Source: Casuarina equisetifolia
Taxonomy: Eukaryota; Streptophyta; Magnoliopsida; Fagales; Casuarinaceae
DNA length: 64,000 nt
Assembly: GCA_028551475.1 (NCBI GenBank)
Contig: CM052360.1
Span: 24,436,682 to 24,500,681, forward strand
Direction of reading: 5' to 3'
In this document: piece after piece, positions 11,131 to 22,204 of the stretch
How the letters are laid out: each line of letters begins with the position of its first letter
Position numbering within the stretch: position 1 is the first letter of the stretch
Made by a program: the position numbers and the translations under genes
Notes under the pieces: model-generated
Databases searched by the model: none
Told to the model about the DNA's origin: nothing
The model's input: the letters and a program-made list of their open reading frames with translations, nothing else

Positions 11131-11839
11131 ATTCATATTTATTTATTTTCTAATTTTTATCATAAAAAATAACAATAAAAGAAATAATTCAATATTTTTT
11201 AAGTCACTTTCTGAATAGCATTTGGTTACATCTTAGTACAAACTATTTGCCAACAAACCTTACCAATGAACTTTTTATTTATTGACGTCAAGCTCATCTA
11301 AACTGCAAAGTTTAATCAACAGAAAATAAATGGAACTTCGCACGTTGGACCTTGACTTATAATGTCCACAGATTCGATTCTCGTCATCCGACAAAAAACT
11401 AGATTGTGAGATTTTACAGAGAATGCTAGGAAGTTTCAAACGGGAAATGTTGAATTTCATGAAATTGATGGCAATGTTGTATCTTTCAAAAAACTTGTAG
11501 GCCAGTTTCTTTGTTTGGTTACTTGCACTTTCTCAAAGATAATCTCTTTCATCCTCCATTGAGCATTGCAGCCAGTTAATTCAGCTAGCTATTGCAAGAA
11601 AAGAGTTTCACATCTCTCTTAACAGCAGTGAAAGCTGTAATTAAGTGCAGACGAAGTTGGAACCAACTTTATCGGGACCGGTAGAAGCTGTCTTAACTGC
11701 TACAGCGAAGAAGAGGGCATGCTGGTGAAGTTGATGCTCAAGGGATTTTGGGATTAAAAGGCATTGAACATCCATGGTTCTCCTCGGACAAGCTTAGCAG
11801 GTCTACATGAAGCCATGGCGATAACATTTATACATCAAA
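11131..11839. repeat. U module copy 1
   Basis: The stretch 11270-11770 recurs at 50335-50790, and a partial copy lies at 19960-20100. Shared words include ATTGACG[TC]CAAGCTC, ACAGATTCGATTCTC, AGAATGCTAGGAAGTTT and GAAATTGATGGCAATGTTG. On the plus strand a frame at 50484-50774 reads NVEFHEIDGNVVSFKKFLD, and the same words are legible at 11446-11490, so a decayed coding piece is possible. It is not identified. Confidence 0.55.
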
Positions 11840-12022
11840 ATCTAGATGACTGCAGAATTGGAATCCAAAAGGTTAATTCTGCGTGATCAAGGAATGCAGA
11901 GAATATGCAGAATTGGAATCCAAAAGGTTTTGGTTTTCATAATCGCTAACCCGGAAGTTTTACCCAAGCGATTGGATGCCAGATACAGAAGCAGTAGTAA
12001 TGTCACAGAGAGGATCACATTC
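11840..12022. repeat. W module copy fused to DC1 sequence
   Basis: The words GATCAAGAAATGCAGAGAAC, GGAATCTAAAAGG, GTTTTACCCAAG and AGCAGTAGTAATGT recur at 14740, 17260, 23040, 27000, 45570 and 61640. A 30-bp part is duplicated in tandem here (TGCAGAATTGGAATCCAAAAGG at two sites). At about 12023 it changes within a few bases to DC1 coding sequence, so this is a recombination junction. Confidence 0.6.
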
Positions 12023-12863
12023 CTTACAATAATAAAACCAAACATTAGCATCTTTTTTTTTTTGGCAAATGAAGCAATAATATACTCTAAGTCATCTTCA
12101 CTCCCATAGGTAAGTTTAAGAAGATGTAGATCACGTGGATGCCTGGTCACAAGTGGAAGAATTACGCACTTGGAACATAAGTTGAACTGGCAATCAATGC
12201 ACCGGAACCTCACCCACGTTTCACCACAGCCATTGCATTTGTCATAATAATTGTTCATAACGAGGAAGAGAGGATGTGTATGACTTTCGTGGTTAAGCTT
12301 TTCTGGAATGAAAAGACATTGAACACATCGAACATCCCACCCATGCCATGGACATTCGTTACAAGCATATGCAAAGCCTTGACGTATGTGGTCACAATCT
12401 CTGCAACGGAACACTTCTGTGGATGGTGCAGTTGTAATGACTGTGAGTGGATGTGGGTGATATGGGCCTCTTGTAACGGTTTGGGGTAGTTTGGCACATT
12501 TATGGTGAAGAAAGAAAGTGCAGTGATGACAACTGTAAAATGGGGCAAAGATTACGGGGGAGCATGCATGCCTCACACCTTTATATCCGCCTCAGAGCAT
12601 GACGCATGTATGAGAAAGTTGCACTCCAAGCATTTGTAGGCGGGGCATCCGGATACTCGTTTTTTGCAAAGCCTGCAAATATAATTCTTCTCCGCACCAC
12701 TTTCTACCTCTTCGGGATCAATTACCACCCATCGGCGATTACTTTCCATCTCTTCGGCATTACTTTCTAGCTCTTCGACATCTTTTTCCATCTCTTTGGC
12801 ATCAATTACCAGCTTTTCACAATAGATCAAGTGATGCCATAGACTACAATCTGCGAGCTCCAT
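12023..12863 (-). pseudogene. DC1-domain protein pseudogene (copy 2), internal deletion
   Basis: The ATG at 12863 opens MELADCSLWHHLIYCEK and an acidic linker, then CRLC, CPAYKC and HASC. Near 12595 the frame jumps straight to CEACM-type sequence in a different phase. That removes the middle DC1 domains (roughly 270 codons compared with the 53.6-kb copy). The downstream frame then runs through KCAKLPQT, CRDCDH, ACNECPW, CNGCGE, CIDCQFNLC and KCVILPL. The 3' end is replaced by W-module sequence at 12023. It cannot make a full DC1 protein, and the 5' part would end within about 100 codons. Confidence 0.85.
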
Positions 12864-12930
12864 CTCTGTCTTCCTCTCTTGGGCATACAAAGAAGCCAAA
12901 GATGGTTAGGATTCAAACTTGTGATGGAAG

Positions 12931-13019
12931 CATATGTTTAGCATGATTACTAGGCATTTATCAAATATGAAAATTAATTGGTGACAGTTTATTAATATAT
13001 TCATCCCAAAGCATTTATT
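12931..13019 (-). promoter_or_regulatory. Conserved block upstream of DC1 copy 2
   Basis: This is the same CATATGTTTAGCATGATTA / TTATCAAATATGAAAATTAA / TTTATTAATATATTCATC block found before the other DC1 starts, here about 70-155 bp upstream of 12863. Function is inferred from conservation only. Confidence 0.45.
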
Positions 13020-13559
13020 AAAAAAAAAAAAAAAAAGGAAAGAAGTAACTACTATCAAACTAATCAAAATTCTTAAAGAAGAAATGACCAAGTTGTTGTG
13101 CCTCTTAACTTCCATAGAGATCATTTATAAGGGATGAAATTTTTGTCTTGAATTGCAAGTAACTTGCTTGTTCTCCTTTTACTTTGCCTCTAGATATTCT
13201 TTTCTTCCTTCTTCGTTTTTGTTTTCTTACGTGCTTTTATCCCTTGCTTTCTCTTTTGCTTGCCCACTCATCTTCTTCTACTTTCTTCTCTGCTTTAATT
13301 TTTTCTGTTCATGCTTCTTTGTCTTCTTGCCTTATTCTTTTGTTTCTCTATAACATAAAGTTGATGCTCAAATCCTTCCTGTCTGATGTAAGTTTTTCCA
13401 AATCTAGATGACGTTTCCGATCTGTACCTAGTAATTTGGCTTTGGTTCAGGTATTTAAGCTAAATGATTAGCTTGTTTTGTTGAGCTAGAACCGATGGAA
13501 GATTTGACAATTTGAGGAGGGAAAAATATTCCCCTCAGTCTTGGTGTTGGTAGAAGATT
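13020..13559. repeat. P module copy upstream of DC1 copy 2
   Basis: An A-tract is followed by CATTTATAAGGGATGAAATT (a TATA-like word on plus) and the T/C-rich P sequence, ending GTTGATGCTCAAATCC. After 13400 comes the tail ATGACG...GATCTGTACCTAGTAATTTGG. That tail is the empty-site equivalent of the copia insertion point at 37047/42176. No gene is seen. Confidence 0.55.
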
Positions 13560-14739
13560 CGACGATAGAAATTACCTAATGTATATTTGTGATCACTTGA
13601 TGATAATTCACATATACACCAGCAATTTTGGCTTTGGGGTTACACATTCATCCTAAAATAATTAGCCTACATTGTTAAGCCAGAATCATCTCCCCAGAAG
13701 GGATAGAAGCATTATCCCAATGTGAATTGCTTAAGAAGCCTAATAACTTGTGATTCATAAAAGGAAGTACCAAAGCAGGAAAGGAAAGGAGGCCCAAGCA
13801 TATGCTTGGGAAAGAAAGCACCCAAACTTAAGCCAACTAGCTACGTTTTTTCTGTATAAAGAAGCGGATTCAAGGATACGCTACCTTCTCACTTTCCTAT
13901 TTTGAAGAATAAACCACCTCTTGGGTCTTGGATTAAAGGAATTAAACTTCAAGCACAAAATGAAGAACATCACTTGCAAGAAAAGTATCCAATTCATTTT
14001 CTTTTTTTATTATTTATTTATCTTCTTCCCATCGTCCCTGTAACACCCCAAGGGACGTAGTCACAGAAAAGAGGGCCATCTTATGCGCATATGTTTGTTC
14101 CTACATGATTCTAAAGGTGTTCTAGGCCGGAACTTAGTCATGAGGTACATTATTTGCTATAGCTGTACGAGGCAAACTGTTGGTGTTTTGGAAAATGTCC
14201 TGCGAGTCTTTGATTATATGCTATAAGCTAGAATAAAAGTGATATAGTGGGGAAAATAGACCAAGTTAGCTAATATTCCAAGACTTTAGGCTGTTCAGTT
14301 TCACCCTTATAATAATGCAACTTCAATAGGCACGCTAGGCCGAGTTTGGGAACAAAAATTGAAACCAAGTTCCTTAGTTACTCCCATGCGACTTTCCCCT
14401 GAAGTTTATGCTAACATACCATTCGTCTAAATAGTAACACTGATAAGAAAAGTTTTTATATTTAATGGTACCATTGAAACAAAGGGTGAGAGAAAGTAAA
14501 TGTTGTCACTTGGTGAAGGATTCATTCTTAATTGAGCCTTTATCTTCTGCTTTCAGTGGCTTATTTTCCAGAGTTTATAAAATTCAGTTTCATATTTATA
14601 TATGATCTGATAGCCTTCGCAAAATTTTATGGCCTAAGGGCTGTTCATAGTAGTTGAAAAGATCCCATTGATGAGGAAGTTCATGTAGTTTAGTACCAAC
14701 GCAACTCTTAATCCTCATGCAATTTCTATAGGTTAATTT
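13560..14739 (+). repeat. Q module copy 1 with a short hydrophobic ORF
   Basis: Five copies of this module exist (also about 42720, 44600, 60540, 63290). Each has AATGTGAATTGCTTAAGAAGCC, a TATA-like TATAAAGAAGC (13855 here) and, about 100 bp later, ATGAAGAAC. In this copy the ORF 13960-14043 reads MKNITCKKSIQ plus a hydrophobic run and stops after 27 codons. Downstream words (CTAGGCCGGAACTTAG, TTGGAAAATGTCC, GGCTGTTCAGTTTCACCCTT) are conserved. It may be a decayed gene encoding a secreted peptide, or simply a repeat. I recognise no family. Confidence 0.45.
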
Positions 14740-15109
14740 TCTTGTGATCAAGAAATGTAGAAAACATGTTGAATTGCCATCTAAAAGTATTTTTATTAGT
14801 GTTGTCCCTGGGGTTTTACCAAGTGATCATAGGATTTTGATAGGACTTGGGGACGTGAAAAAACATTCACAAATAGTTAATTGTTAATAATTAAGCCACT
14901 TAAGTGAGGTTTGGCTAAAAGCTATAATTCTCTTTGCATCTAGAAAGTGATTGTCAAAAGCAAAACTTTGCTAATCTATCTAATCTTCCTTCTTCGATGC
15001 TTTAACTCTTTTGGTAACTCCTAAATACTTATGATGTGTTAATTTTGGTATTGAGAGCTGCAATTCAAGCTTGCTTACAATCGTGATTTATAAATGATGA
15101 AATTCTTGC
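14740..15109. repeat. W module copy and flank
   Basis: The words TTGTGATCAAGAAATGTAGAAAACATG and GGTTTTACCAAGTGAT match 45570-45700 and 61640-61680. Then TTAATTATTAAGCCACTTAAGTGAGG is shared with 45730. No coding region is seen. Confidence 0.5.
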
Positions 15110-16339
15110 CTTAGATTATGAGATACCTAGTTATTCTTTTCTTTTTCACTTTGTTTCCTGTTTTACATTTTTTTTTTCCCCTTGCTTTCTTCTTTTCTTT
15201 GCCTCCACATCTTTTCCTTTCCTACGCTGTTTTAATTATTTTTGTTCATGCTTCACTGCTCTCTAGCTTTATGCTTTTCTTTGTCTCCCACGCTAAGAAC
15301 CATTCTTATCTTAGGAGATTCTCTAGAGAAAGGATGTCCAACATCATGGCCTATTAAGCAGATGTAGAGTAAAGTTAATACTCAAATCCTTCATAGATGA
15401 ACGGCCAACATGCTATTATGTGGAAAACATCTAAGCATGTAATGGGCCAAAGCTAAAATTAGTTACTCTTTCCTAAATGCTCTTTTTGAACAGTGTCATG
15501 CTACTAAATTGTCTGGTCTCATTATATGCCTTGACAGGTTATCTACTACTCTCCTTAGTAAATCACAAGTTATGAAAATCTAGAACTACATGAAGCAAAT
15601 TATTGCTTTGGAAAATCATGCTTCAAGCCGGAAACAGAACTCCTCTCATGAAAATACTGGGACAAACTGATATCCAACTGAGTTCCAAAATCAAGCTATC
15701 TACTTGGTTTGCTGCACATACAATTTAGTTGATTACCATATGTTTTATTTAATTTCTGCAAAACAATTGATTCAGACAAGTTAAAAAATTTCCTTGACAG
15801 TGTTTTTTTTGTTGGTTAGGAGATGAGATGAAACTTCTAATCTGGGTGACAATAAAGCCAATAATTTTTTTTTCTTTTTTTCTTTGTCTCCAGGTAGGTT
15901 TTCTTCATTCTTCTTCGTCATTTATAATTTAACAAGAAAACTTGTTTAGTCTCTCGCATAGTTCTTTCATTGTTTCTACATCTCATATTCTTTTCTTCTT
16001 CCTATGTTTTCTCTTTGTTTTGTACATACATCTTTGTTCTTTTGCTTTATTCTTTTCATCTTTTTTATCTATCAAAGGAGGTTTGTATGATTCCTTATGG
16101 CCTATCAAGAATATCTAGTTCTTTGTGTCTTTCAAACAACTTCTTGGTTGATTTGGTTTGTAGGATACTTAAACACTTCTGCGTGGATCATCTCTTTGAT
16201 GCTTTGCGACATTCATCTCCAAAGTTGTATTACAGGACACGGAATTAAGGTGCACCGTAGTAATGTTAGCACACCCTTGTTACCTGGAAAAAGTCCACCC
16301 TTCAACTCATAAATAGGATCATATTTCTTACAGATTTTC
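15110..16339. repeat. P, V and R modules in series (no DC1 gene attached)
   Basis: P words are at 15110-15360 (TTCTTGCCTTAGATTATGAGATACC). V words are at 15410-15720 (AATGGGCCAAAGCTAAAATTAG). R words are at 15720-16200, ending with CTTTGTTCTTTTGCTTTATTC. Then GGAATTAAGGTGCACCGTAGTAATG resembles 6760. Here too the upstream modules have been copied without a DC1 gene. Confidence 0.5.
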
Positions 16340-18060
16340 ACTAACAACATGATGTAGCACGTGTTAGGCGCATGTGTTTATTCTGGGCCGTAACCTAGCT
16401 ATTAGTAAATTTTCTGGTATGAATCTAAGAGCAAAAACTGAAACCTTGTCCTGCAATGTCTCTTGGACTACATCTAATTTGTAAGAGAAGAAAAATGATA
16501 TTACATATGTTCGTTGAGAATGAGGTACGATGGAAGCTGTAGAGAGTATGTGGACTAGTGAAATTCATGCTGATTGAATGTAGGTGTGATCCACCTGATT
16601 GGACATACCGTGTGTCTTCACCAGTACTGGAGTCTTGTTGAGATGAGATGCGCGTGCCTTCAGAAACTATGGCAGATGCTTGCTGTGAGTGAAAAACTGT
16701 GAGGATGACAAATGTGAGGGCAATTGTCCGACTCTGAATTTGCATTTTCAGCAAACGTGACTTGGTCAGAGTTAGTGATATATTCCTATGAAGGTTGGCT
16801 TGGGCATGTTGGGTCGTTTGATGGAAAAGATCTCCAGAATAGTAGCAGTGAACCAATAGCTAATGAACAAACTATCACAAAGACAGTGACTTCCCATTTC
16901 CTATAATCAGATCTGTCTAACATTTAAATTAATAAAGATTGTAAATCTCTTAATCCTTGACCTCTTTATTCTAAAATTTCTTCTACACAGCAAGATTGAT
17001 ATGTAAAAATTATATTCCTTTCTCTGTTACTCTATTTAATCATACTATTGAATGGAAGGGTAAAGAGGAATAAGTACATGGTAATGGATCGCATTTTAGA
17101 TGAGCCTTCACAAAACTTTTGCTCACCCAAGGGCTGTCCATAGAAGTAATTGAAAAGATCCCATTGATGAAGAAGTAATCAACTCAATAAATGTTATGCA
17201 AGCTCTATAAGGTTTGCCGCATGCATTAGCATTACCATTTGGGCCAATTTAGGGTAATTTCTCCGTGATCAAGAAATGCAGAGAACATGCAAATTTGGAA
17301 GCCAAAAGGCTTCCAAAATTTCTATCTAGGGAGTTCCACCCAAGGATGTTAAATACAGAAGCAGCAGTAATGTTACCGAGAGCATCTTTATCCGCTTTCA
17401 AGTAGTCTTTGGCCAGTAATGATGAATTTGTCACTAAGGCTAAGGTGATCACTTTAGGACATTGATAAGGACTTTCGGGCGTGACAAAACTACATTGACA
17501 AATACTAATTCTTGCATCATGAATTCATTTAACTGAGCTTTGTCTAAAATCCATGAGACTCTTGCAGCTTGAGAGTGATTTTTAAAATTAAAGGTCTCTT
17601 GAGAGTGATTCTATTGCATTTTGAGGGTTGCAACTCAAGCTTGCTCATAACCGGTTGATGTTCCTTGCTTTGATGGCAGGGCTGCAATTTCACTCCGATC
17701 CGTTACAAGTAGGATTTCAAACCTCAAACAGTTTGATCCCACCCAAAAAAAAAAAAACAGTACAAATTTTCTGTTTTTTTATCAGTAATTTTGAATATTT
17801 AAATGTTAGTTGATTCACAAGTAGGCCTTTATCCATGCAGTGTTCACAATTGCAGTTACTGAGATTAGTTCAAAACGTCATTTCCAGGTTAGGTCAGCAA
17901 CAAGTGGACATGCATACTCTGTTTCAAGCTAGTTCAATTTTTAAATGTATCAAGAGATCTCTTTGTAATGGATTTGTTCAGAAATCATTTTTTTTCTTCT
18001 CCTCCGTCAGTTCATATTAGTAACTTCATCATTTCAGGTGGACGTGTAGTGTAGGATTTG
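16340..18060. repeat. Segmental duplication A, left copy
   Basis: This parallels 25980-27790 throughout. Shared words in order are GCGCATGTGTTTATTCT, the small-peptide gene, CCTATAA.CAGAT, GATGAGCCTT.ACAA, the W words near 17270, CTTGCTCATA, GTAGGCCTTTATCCATGCA and TATCAAGAGATCT. It then continues into the S copy at 18.3 kb, as the right copy continues into that at 28.1 kb. Apart from the peptide gene I see no coding region. Confidence 0.7.
16425..16745 (-). CDS. Putative two-exon small secreted peptide precursor
   Basis: The ATG at 16745 opens MQIQSRTIALTFVILTVF and then HSQQASA, a good signal-peptide pattern with cleavage likely after ASA. Exon 1 runs 16745-16609 and ends at a GT donor (CACG|GTATGT). 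A CTCTTACAAATTAG acceptor gives exon 2 at 16473-16425 in the matching phase, ending CSPRDIAGQG, FSFCS and stop. The predicted product has 61 residues with two Cys in its tail. If unspliced, the frame also stays open to the same stop. A decayed paralogue lies at 26300-26581. No known peptide family is recognised. Both the splice model and the coding status are inference. Confidence 0.4.
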   Translation of the reverse strand: MQIQSRTIALTFVILTVFHSQQASAIVSEGTRISSQQDSSTGEDTRYVQSGGSHLHSISMNFTSPHTLYSFHRTSFSTNICNIIFLLLQIRCSPRDIAGQGFSFCS

Positions 18061-18344
18061 ACTCAAGAAATGATTTTTCCTTGAAAGCTTCAGAACAATG
18101 CGTGAGAAGGAAATTGTTTGCTGGATAATCGTCTATGTTCTTCCAAATATTTGCAGTGCATCTAAATATGTTGACAGTCTAACTGCACTAAGGGTGCGAC
18201 AGATGAAAACCAGCTACTGTTGGACCAGTGAACACTTGTAAGCATCAGCTTCTCATTTTAGCTTCCTTTCTGTCTTTGTTTTCCTGATTTTCTTGACACT
18301 AAATGTTTATCTCTGAGGAAAGTTGAGTCTTACCTTTCATGCCT

Positions 18345-18723
18345 TTTGCAGCTGATTTGCGGGTCCTCCTAGGATGTTTAACATTAAGGACAGAGTAAAG
18401 TGGGAGCGTGGAAGGCTGTTTAAGGTAGTGTTTCGTGATGGGTTGGAACAACATAGTTTACTCTTTGTTGCACAGTGGTCTATGTTAGAAAAAAGCTTAT
18501 TATTATGGGTATCAGTGTTGTACTCACGCATCGAACTTGGATGTGTTACAAAACTAACCTGAACGCTATCTGCTGTTGCATATCTGGTTATAAAACGAAC
18601 CTGAACACCATCTGCTGTTGCATATCCGGCAGCTTGACTTCCTATAAATGGGAGACCATTCCCAAACCCACGCCAAAGCCAGCCAAAATTGCCCAACCTC
18701 GGCCATTCCAGTCCCTTAGGTAA
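18345..18723 (-). pseudogene. S family copy 2, decayed two-exon gene
   Basis: The minus strand reads FGWLWRGFGNGLPFIGSQAA, then YATADGVQVRFITR followed by a near repeat YATADSVQVSFVT. This indicates a tandem duplication of about 45 bp at the exon 1 end. The start region is missing. A CTAACATAG acceptor leads to an exon 2 (from about 18478) with several stops. It is homologous to 1600-1962 and 28112-28496. Confidence 0.5.
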
Positions 18724-19819
18724 GCCTTAAGAGATGATTGGGGTAAATTTAGAACGGGGTGGTAAAGGAACGTGATGTTTAGAATGATAGCGATGACAAC
18801 ACAAGAGGCTGAGAAGTAGAAAAGTGTTGTGTATGCAAACAAGTGATGAAGAAAAAGCATTCCGTGAGTCAAGGCCATAATGGTATTCTCATTGTGATTT
18901 TGGTCACGGAAAAAGTATAATAGTTGTTAACAGAGATCGTTCTTAAAGTTTGCGATTTTTTTGTTGAATCCATACATAAAATTGTTGCTACATCAAAATT
19001 AGACTAGAACTAAGCCATCAATGATTTCCTTTATTGTATGAGGTAAACTAATAGCAAGTTCTAGGAAATGGTCATGTGACTCTCTTACATTAATTTGGCC
19101 CTGATTGTAACTAGGAAAAGTGAGGGAAATATTGGGAAGTTAAGAGTAGATAAACAAATATTCATAATTTTATGCTATCCAAGTTCACTATTATCATTTG
19201 CAACTTTAACAAATATACTTTTCTTGATGCCGAGTCTAATAACAGAAAAAGAAATAAAGTCTTTTGGGATCTAATATGATGCTTACTTAAAGATGATAGT
19301 TGGTTTTTACTTTATGTGAGATGAAATATCTTGCGAGTTAGCTTGAATTTTTTTTTCCACTTTTATTATATTGGATCCTAAAGGTTCCTTTATTTTGTGT
19401 ATTGTGCAGTTGTTAAGCTTGCTGCTCATCCAAATTTTGCTATAGACTTCCAACTAACTACAGAGAAGGTTTGGAAGGTTTTTGGAAGAAGTCCGACCTT
19501 ATCCCGTTTTAGGCAGGAAATGTTGCATTACATGAGATTGATGTCAATATTGTAGCTTTATCTTTCAAAAAACTTCTTGGCCGGTTTCTTTGTTGGGTAC
19601 TTGCACTTTGTCAAGATTATCTCTTTCATCCTCCATTGAGAATTACAACAAATTAACTCAACTAGTTATTGTAAGAAAAGTGATTGTACTCTTCCTATTT
19701 ACAATACTTTATGCTAAAGAACAAAGTAGGTAGATGTGAAATTTGCATGTTGTACATTTCTAGGGCTATACCATTCTCAAAGAAGTTAATACATAGATCA
19801 AAAGAAAGGGAGTGTCTAG
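18724..19819. repeat. S-module flank
   Basis: The part 19000-19815 matches 1963-2629 and 28497-28900 (words ATTAATTTGGCCCTGATTGTAA, AAGTTCACTATTATCATTTGCAACTTTAAC). The part 18724-18990 is unique in the window, with no supported gene. Confidence 0.5.
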
Positions 19820-19951
19820 CCTTTTGGATAATTGCAAGAGGATGTTGTTGATTTTCTTCTTTGTAAGCAGTTCCATTTTTAATGCAGGAAAATCATATTC
19901 TGCGCAATAGTAGAACCAGAGATTTGGGGAGGTGTGTATCATACGGGCCAC
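19820..19951 (-). pseudogene. DC1-domain fragment (copy 3)
   Basis: A 44-codon minus frame reads NLWFYYCAEYDF and KKKINNI. It aligns with the penultimate DC1 half domain of other copies (DWFYYCEECDF and KENHQHPLKF). It is truncated on both sides and lacks the second Cys of the CxxC pair (CAEY for CEEC). It sits between S and U modules. Confidence 0.6.
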
Positions 19952-20339
19952 AGCTGGAGGAATTTCACATATCTATCAAGAGCTGTGAAAGTGGTTAATA
20001 AGGACAGACGAAGTTGAAACCAACCCTATCAGGAGCAGTAAAAGCTGTTTTAACTGTTACAGCAAAGATGAGGAGATGCTGCCGAAGTTAAATGATTAGT
20101 CTTTACCTGGAAATTTCGCTTTGGTCCAGGAATTGAAGTTAAATGATTAGTCTTCATGGCTAAACTATAATAATGACCCGGCAAAGCATACAAACTTGTT
20201 AATCCCATACTACCTAAATTAGTTGATGCTAGGCGTCATTGCATTCAAAGCAATCAACATAAGGCCACGTTCGAAATGAAAAGAAATTAAATTCATGAAT
20301 AAACTGAACACATCGTTTGCAATAGTTCAAAATCAATAT
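19952..20339. repeat. U-module tail
   Basis: This matches 50690-51070 (GAGCAGTAAAA.CT, TGCTG.[TC]GAAGTT, TTTACCTGG[AC]AATTTCGCTTTGG, ACTTGTTAAT.CCATAC). No coding region is supported. Confidence 0.5.
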
Positions 20340-20869
20340 CCATATAAACTACAAAGGATTGGGTATTTTTGGAAGAAGTTTTGCTTTTAAGTGAAAAACT
20401 GTGATACACAATTTAATATAACAATTTTTGTCTACCAATGTTAATTTAATATAAGCCCTTGGTAATTGTCAATCATTGTAACAATATTATGAAGCAGTAT
20501 TAAGAAGAGAAAAAGGGATCTCTCAGAAACTCCCTTGTTTGTTGCACCGAAGGAATTTCATCAGTAAGTTTCAGTGCCACTTTCTTCTTCACAAGGGAAA
20601 CACACAATTTGGAGAGTTCATTGACATTGATTAGTAGCCACAAATTAAAGCATGTCCTGCACACTGCAGCCCCCAACAAGTTTCCATGAAAACAGAGAAG
20701 GTTGCTTGCTAGCGGCAAGCAAGCACATGTCGGCATGGACAATTATGAGCGATATTTTTCACACTTCCATAACAATATATTGCGTGATTCTTCACAAAAG
20801 CATTTCCTATTGTCGGAACAAGGCTACGTCAAACATAACTGGTGTCTACCTATTTTGTAGATGGATATG
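20340..20869 (-). pseudogene. X family copy 1, decayed coding fragment of unknown function
   Basis: An 80-codon minus frame (20742-20500) reads CACLPLASNLLCFHGNLLGA, VCRTCFNLWLL, and KKKVALKLTDEIPSVQ. The copy at 29930-29649 shares CACMATARNLLCF, VVCKTC and KKAALKLTDEVPSVQ, and 51600-51340 shares fragments. Conserved wording with differing indels points to an old protein gene. The family is not recognised. Confidence 0.4.
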
Positions 20870-21532
20870 ACGTAGAAGCCAATTGCTCTCTACATAGTTT
20901 TAGAATGAGTCAGCAACATGTTCCAGCCACATCCATGTCTACATATACTAAGACCACGAATCTTTCTATGCTAATAGAGGATGCTGGACGTCAATCAGAG
21001 ATGTTTAATTGCAAGATTTCAATTCATCAAAATAATCTTGGTCATGGTAAACTTGAAATAGTTTAATATCAATAGCCTTTCACACTCTTCCTGAACCAAG
21101 TATGGATTAAGTGTGGATGAACATGGAGTCCTTCATAGATGTAGACAAACAACACTTTTACATTAAGGGATAATCATGAAATTTCCAAGGAGCATACCTC
21201 GGGACATCTAGTTCTTGTATGCCAAAGAAAAAAAAAAATTCTAGGATACCTCTTGATAAACTTACAAGTAAATTTTTGCATAATAATTAGAAATTCAATC
21301 TTTATACTCTAGCCAAAGCCAACATGATGAAATCAAGTTTATATGATGATGCTTTTTAGGAATTATAGTTCCATTTATTGGAAATCAATTCAATGCTTCC
21401 AATAGAACTCCTTTATCCCTCTCCATACAAAAGCAGTGATCAAGGGCATGAATAATATTTATCAAACTATAGAAAAAGGCCACTTTAAATTACAAAACCA
21501 AAGCACAAACCTCTTATGACACTTACTATACT
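20870..21532. other. Intergenic stretch, nothing recognised
   Basis: This is AT-rich DNA with short frames only. The 74-codon plus frame at 20842 has no known domain and no second copy in the window. Confidence 0.4.
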
Positions 21533-22204
21533 TCAAGAAAACCAATATTTTTCACAATCATAGTGAATATGAATGTTACATTGAGTGCATTCAAGAGCCG
21601 CATTACGCCCAAATCCTTCATTATAATAAGCACATGCAGCAAGCTCTTTATTTGTTTGGACAAATTTCAAAGGATGCTGGTGGTTTTCCTTGTTAAGAGT
21701 ATTTCCAAATTTAATATGCGAATTCTCTCCAAGAGCATATTGGACATGGGAGGTAAAATCACATTCTTCACAATAATAAAACCAATCCTTTGGGTCTCTT
21801 TTTTCTTCACAAATGAAGTAATAATGTTCTTCTAAGTCACCTTCACATTTGTAAGTAAGTTTGAAAATATGTTGATCACATGGATGCCTCATCACAAGTG
21901 GAAGAGTTATGCATGCCCAACATAAGGTGAATTGACAATCAGTGCACCGAAACTTCCCCCCAAGCGGGGACCATCCCTTCATTCTGCCACAACCATTGCA
22001 TACTTCATAATTTTGACTAGCAAGGAAGAAAGGATGTAGATGACTTTGGTGGTTAAGGATTTATGGAAACAAAAGACATTGAACATCCAGCTCTGGCCAC
22101 CCACATTCATTACAAGTATAAGCGAAGTCATGACGTAGACATTCACAATAATTACACCAGAACACTTCCATGGATGGTGCAGTTATTACGGCAGTGAGTG
22201 GATG
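21533..22204 (-). pseudogene. DC1-domain pseudogene (copy 4), 3' half only
   Basis: A 149-codon minus frame (21982-21533) reads GKFRCTDCQFTLCWAC, RHPCDQH, CEGDLEEHYYFICEEKRDP, DWFYYCEECDF and ALECTQCNIHIHYDC, then a natural-looking stop. The same frame extends upstream through CNYC, CNECGWPELDVQC but is cut by TAA at 22061-22063. DC1 sequence begins abruptly at 22204, where it joins a copy of the 4720-5260 repeat. The final two DC1 half domains are therefore well preserved, but the gene has no 5' part. Confidence 0.85.

Noticed and set aside
11380..11420. tRNA-like or SINE-like word ACAGATTCGATTCTC in the U module
   Set aside because: It resembles a B box, but no A box or tRNA fold is found at the right distance, and no A-tail or target duplication is seen.
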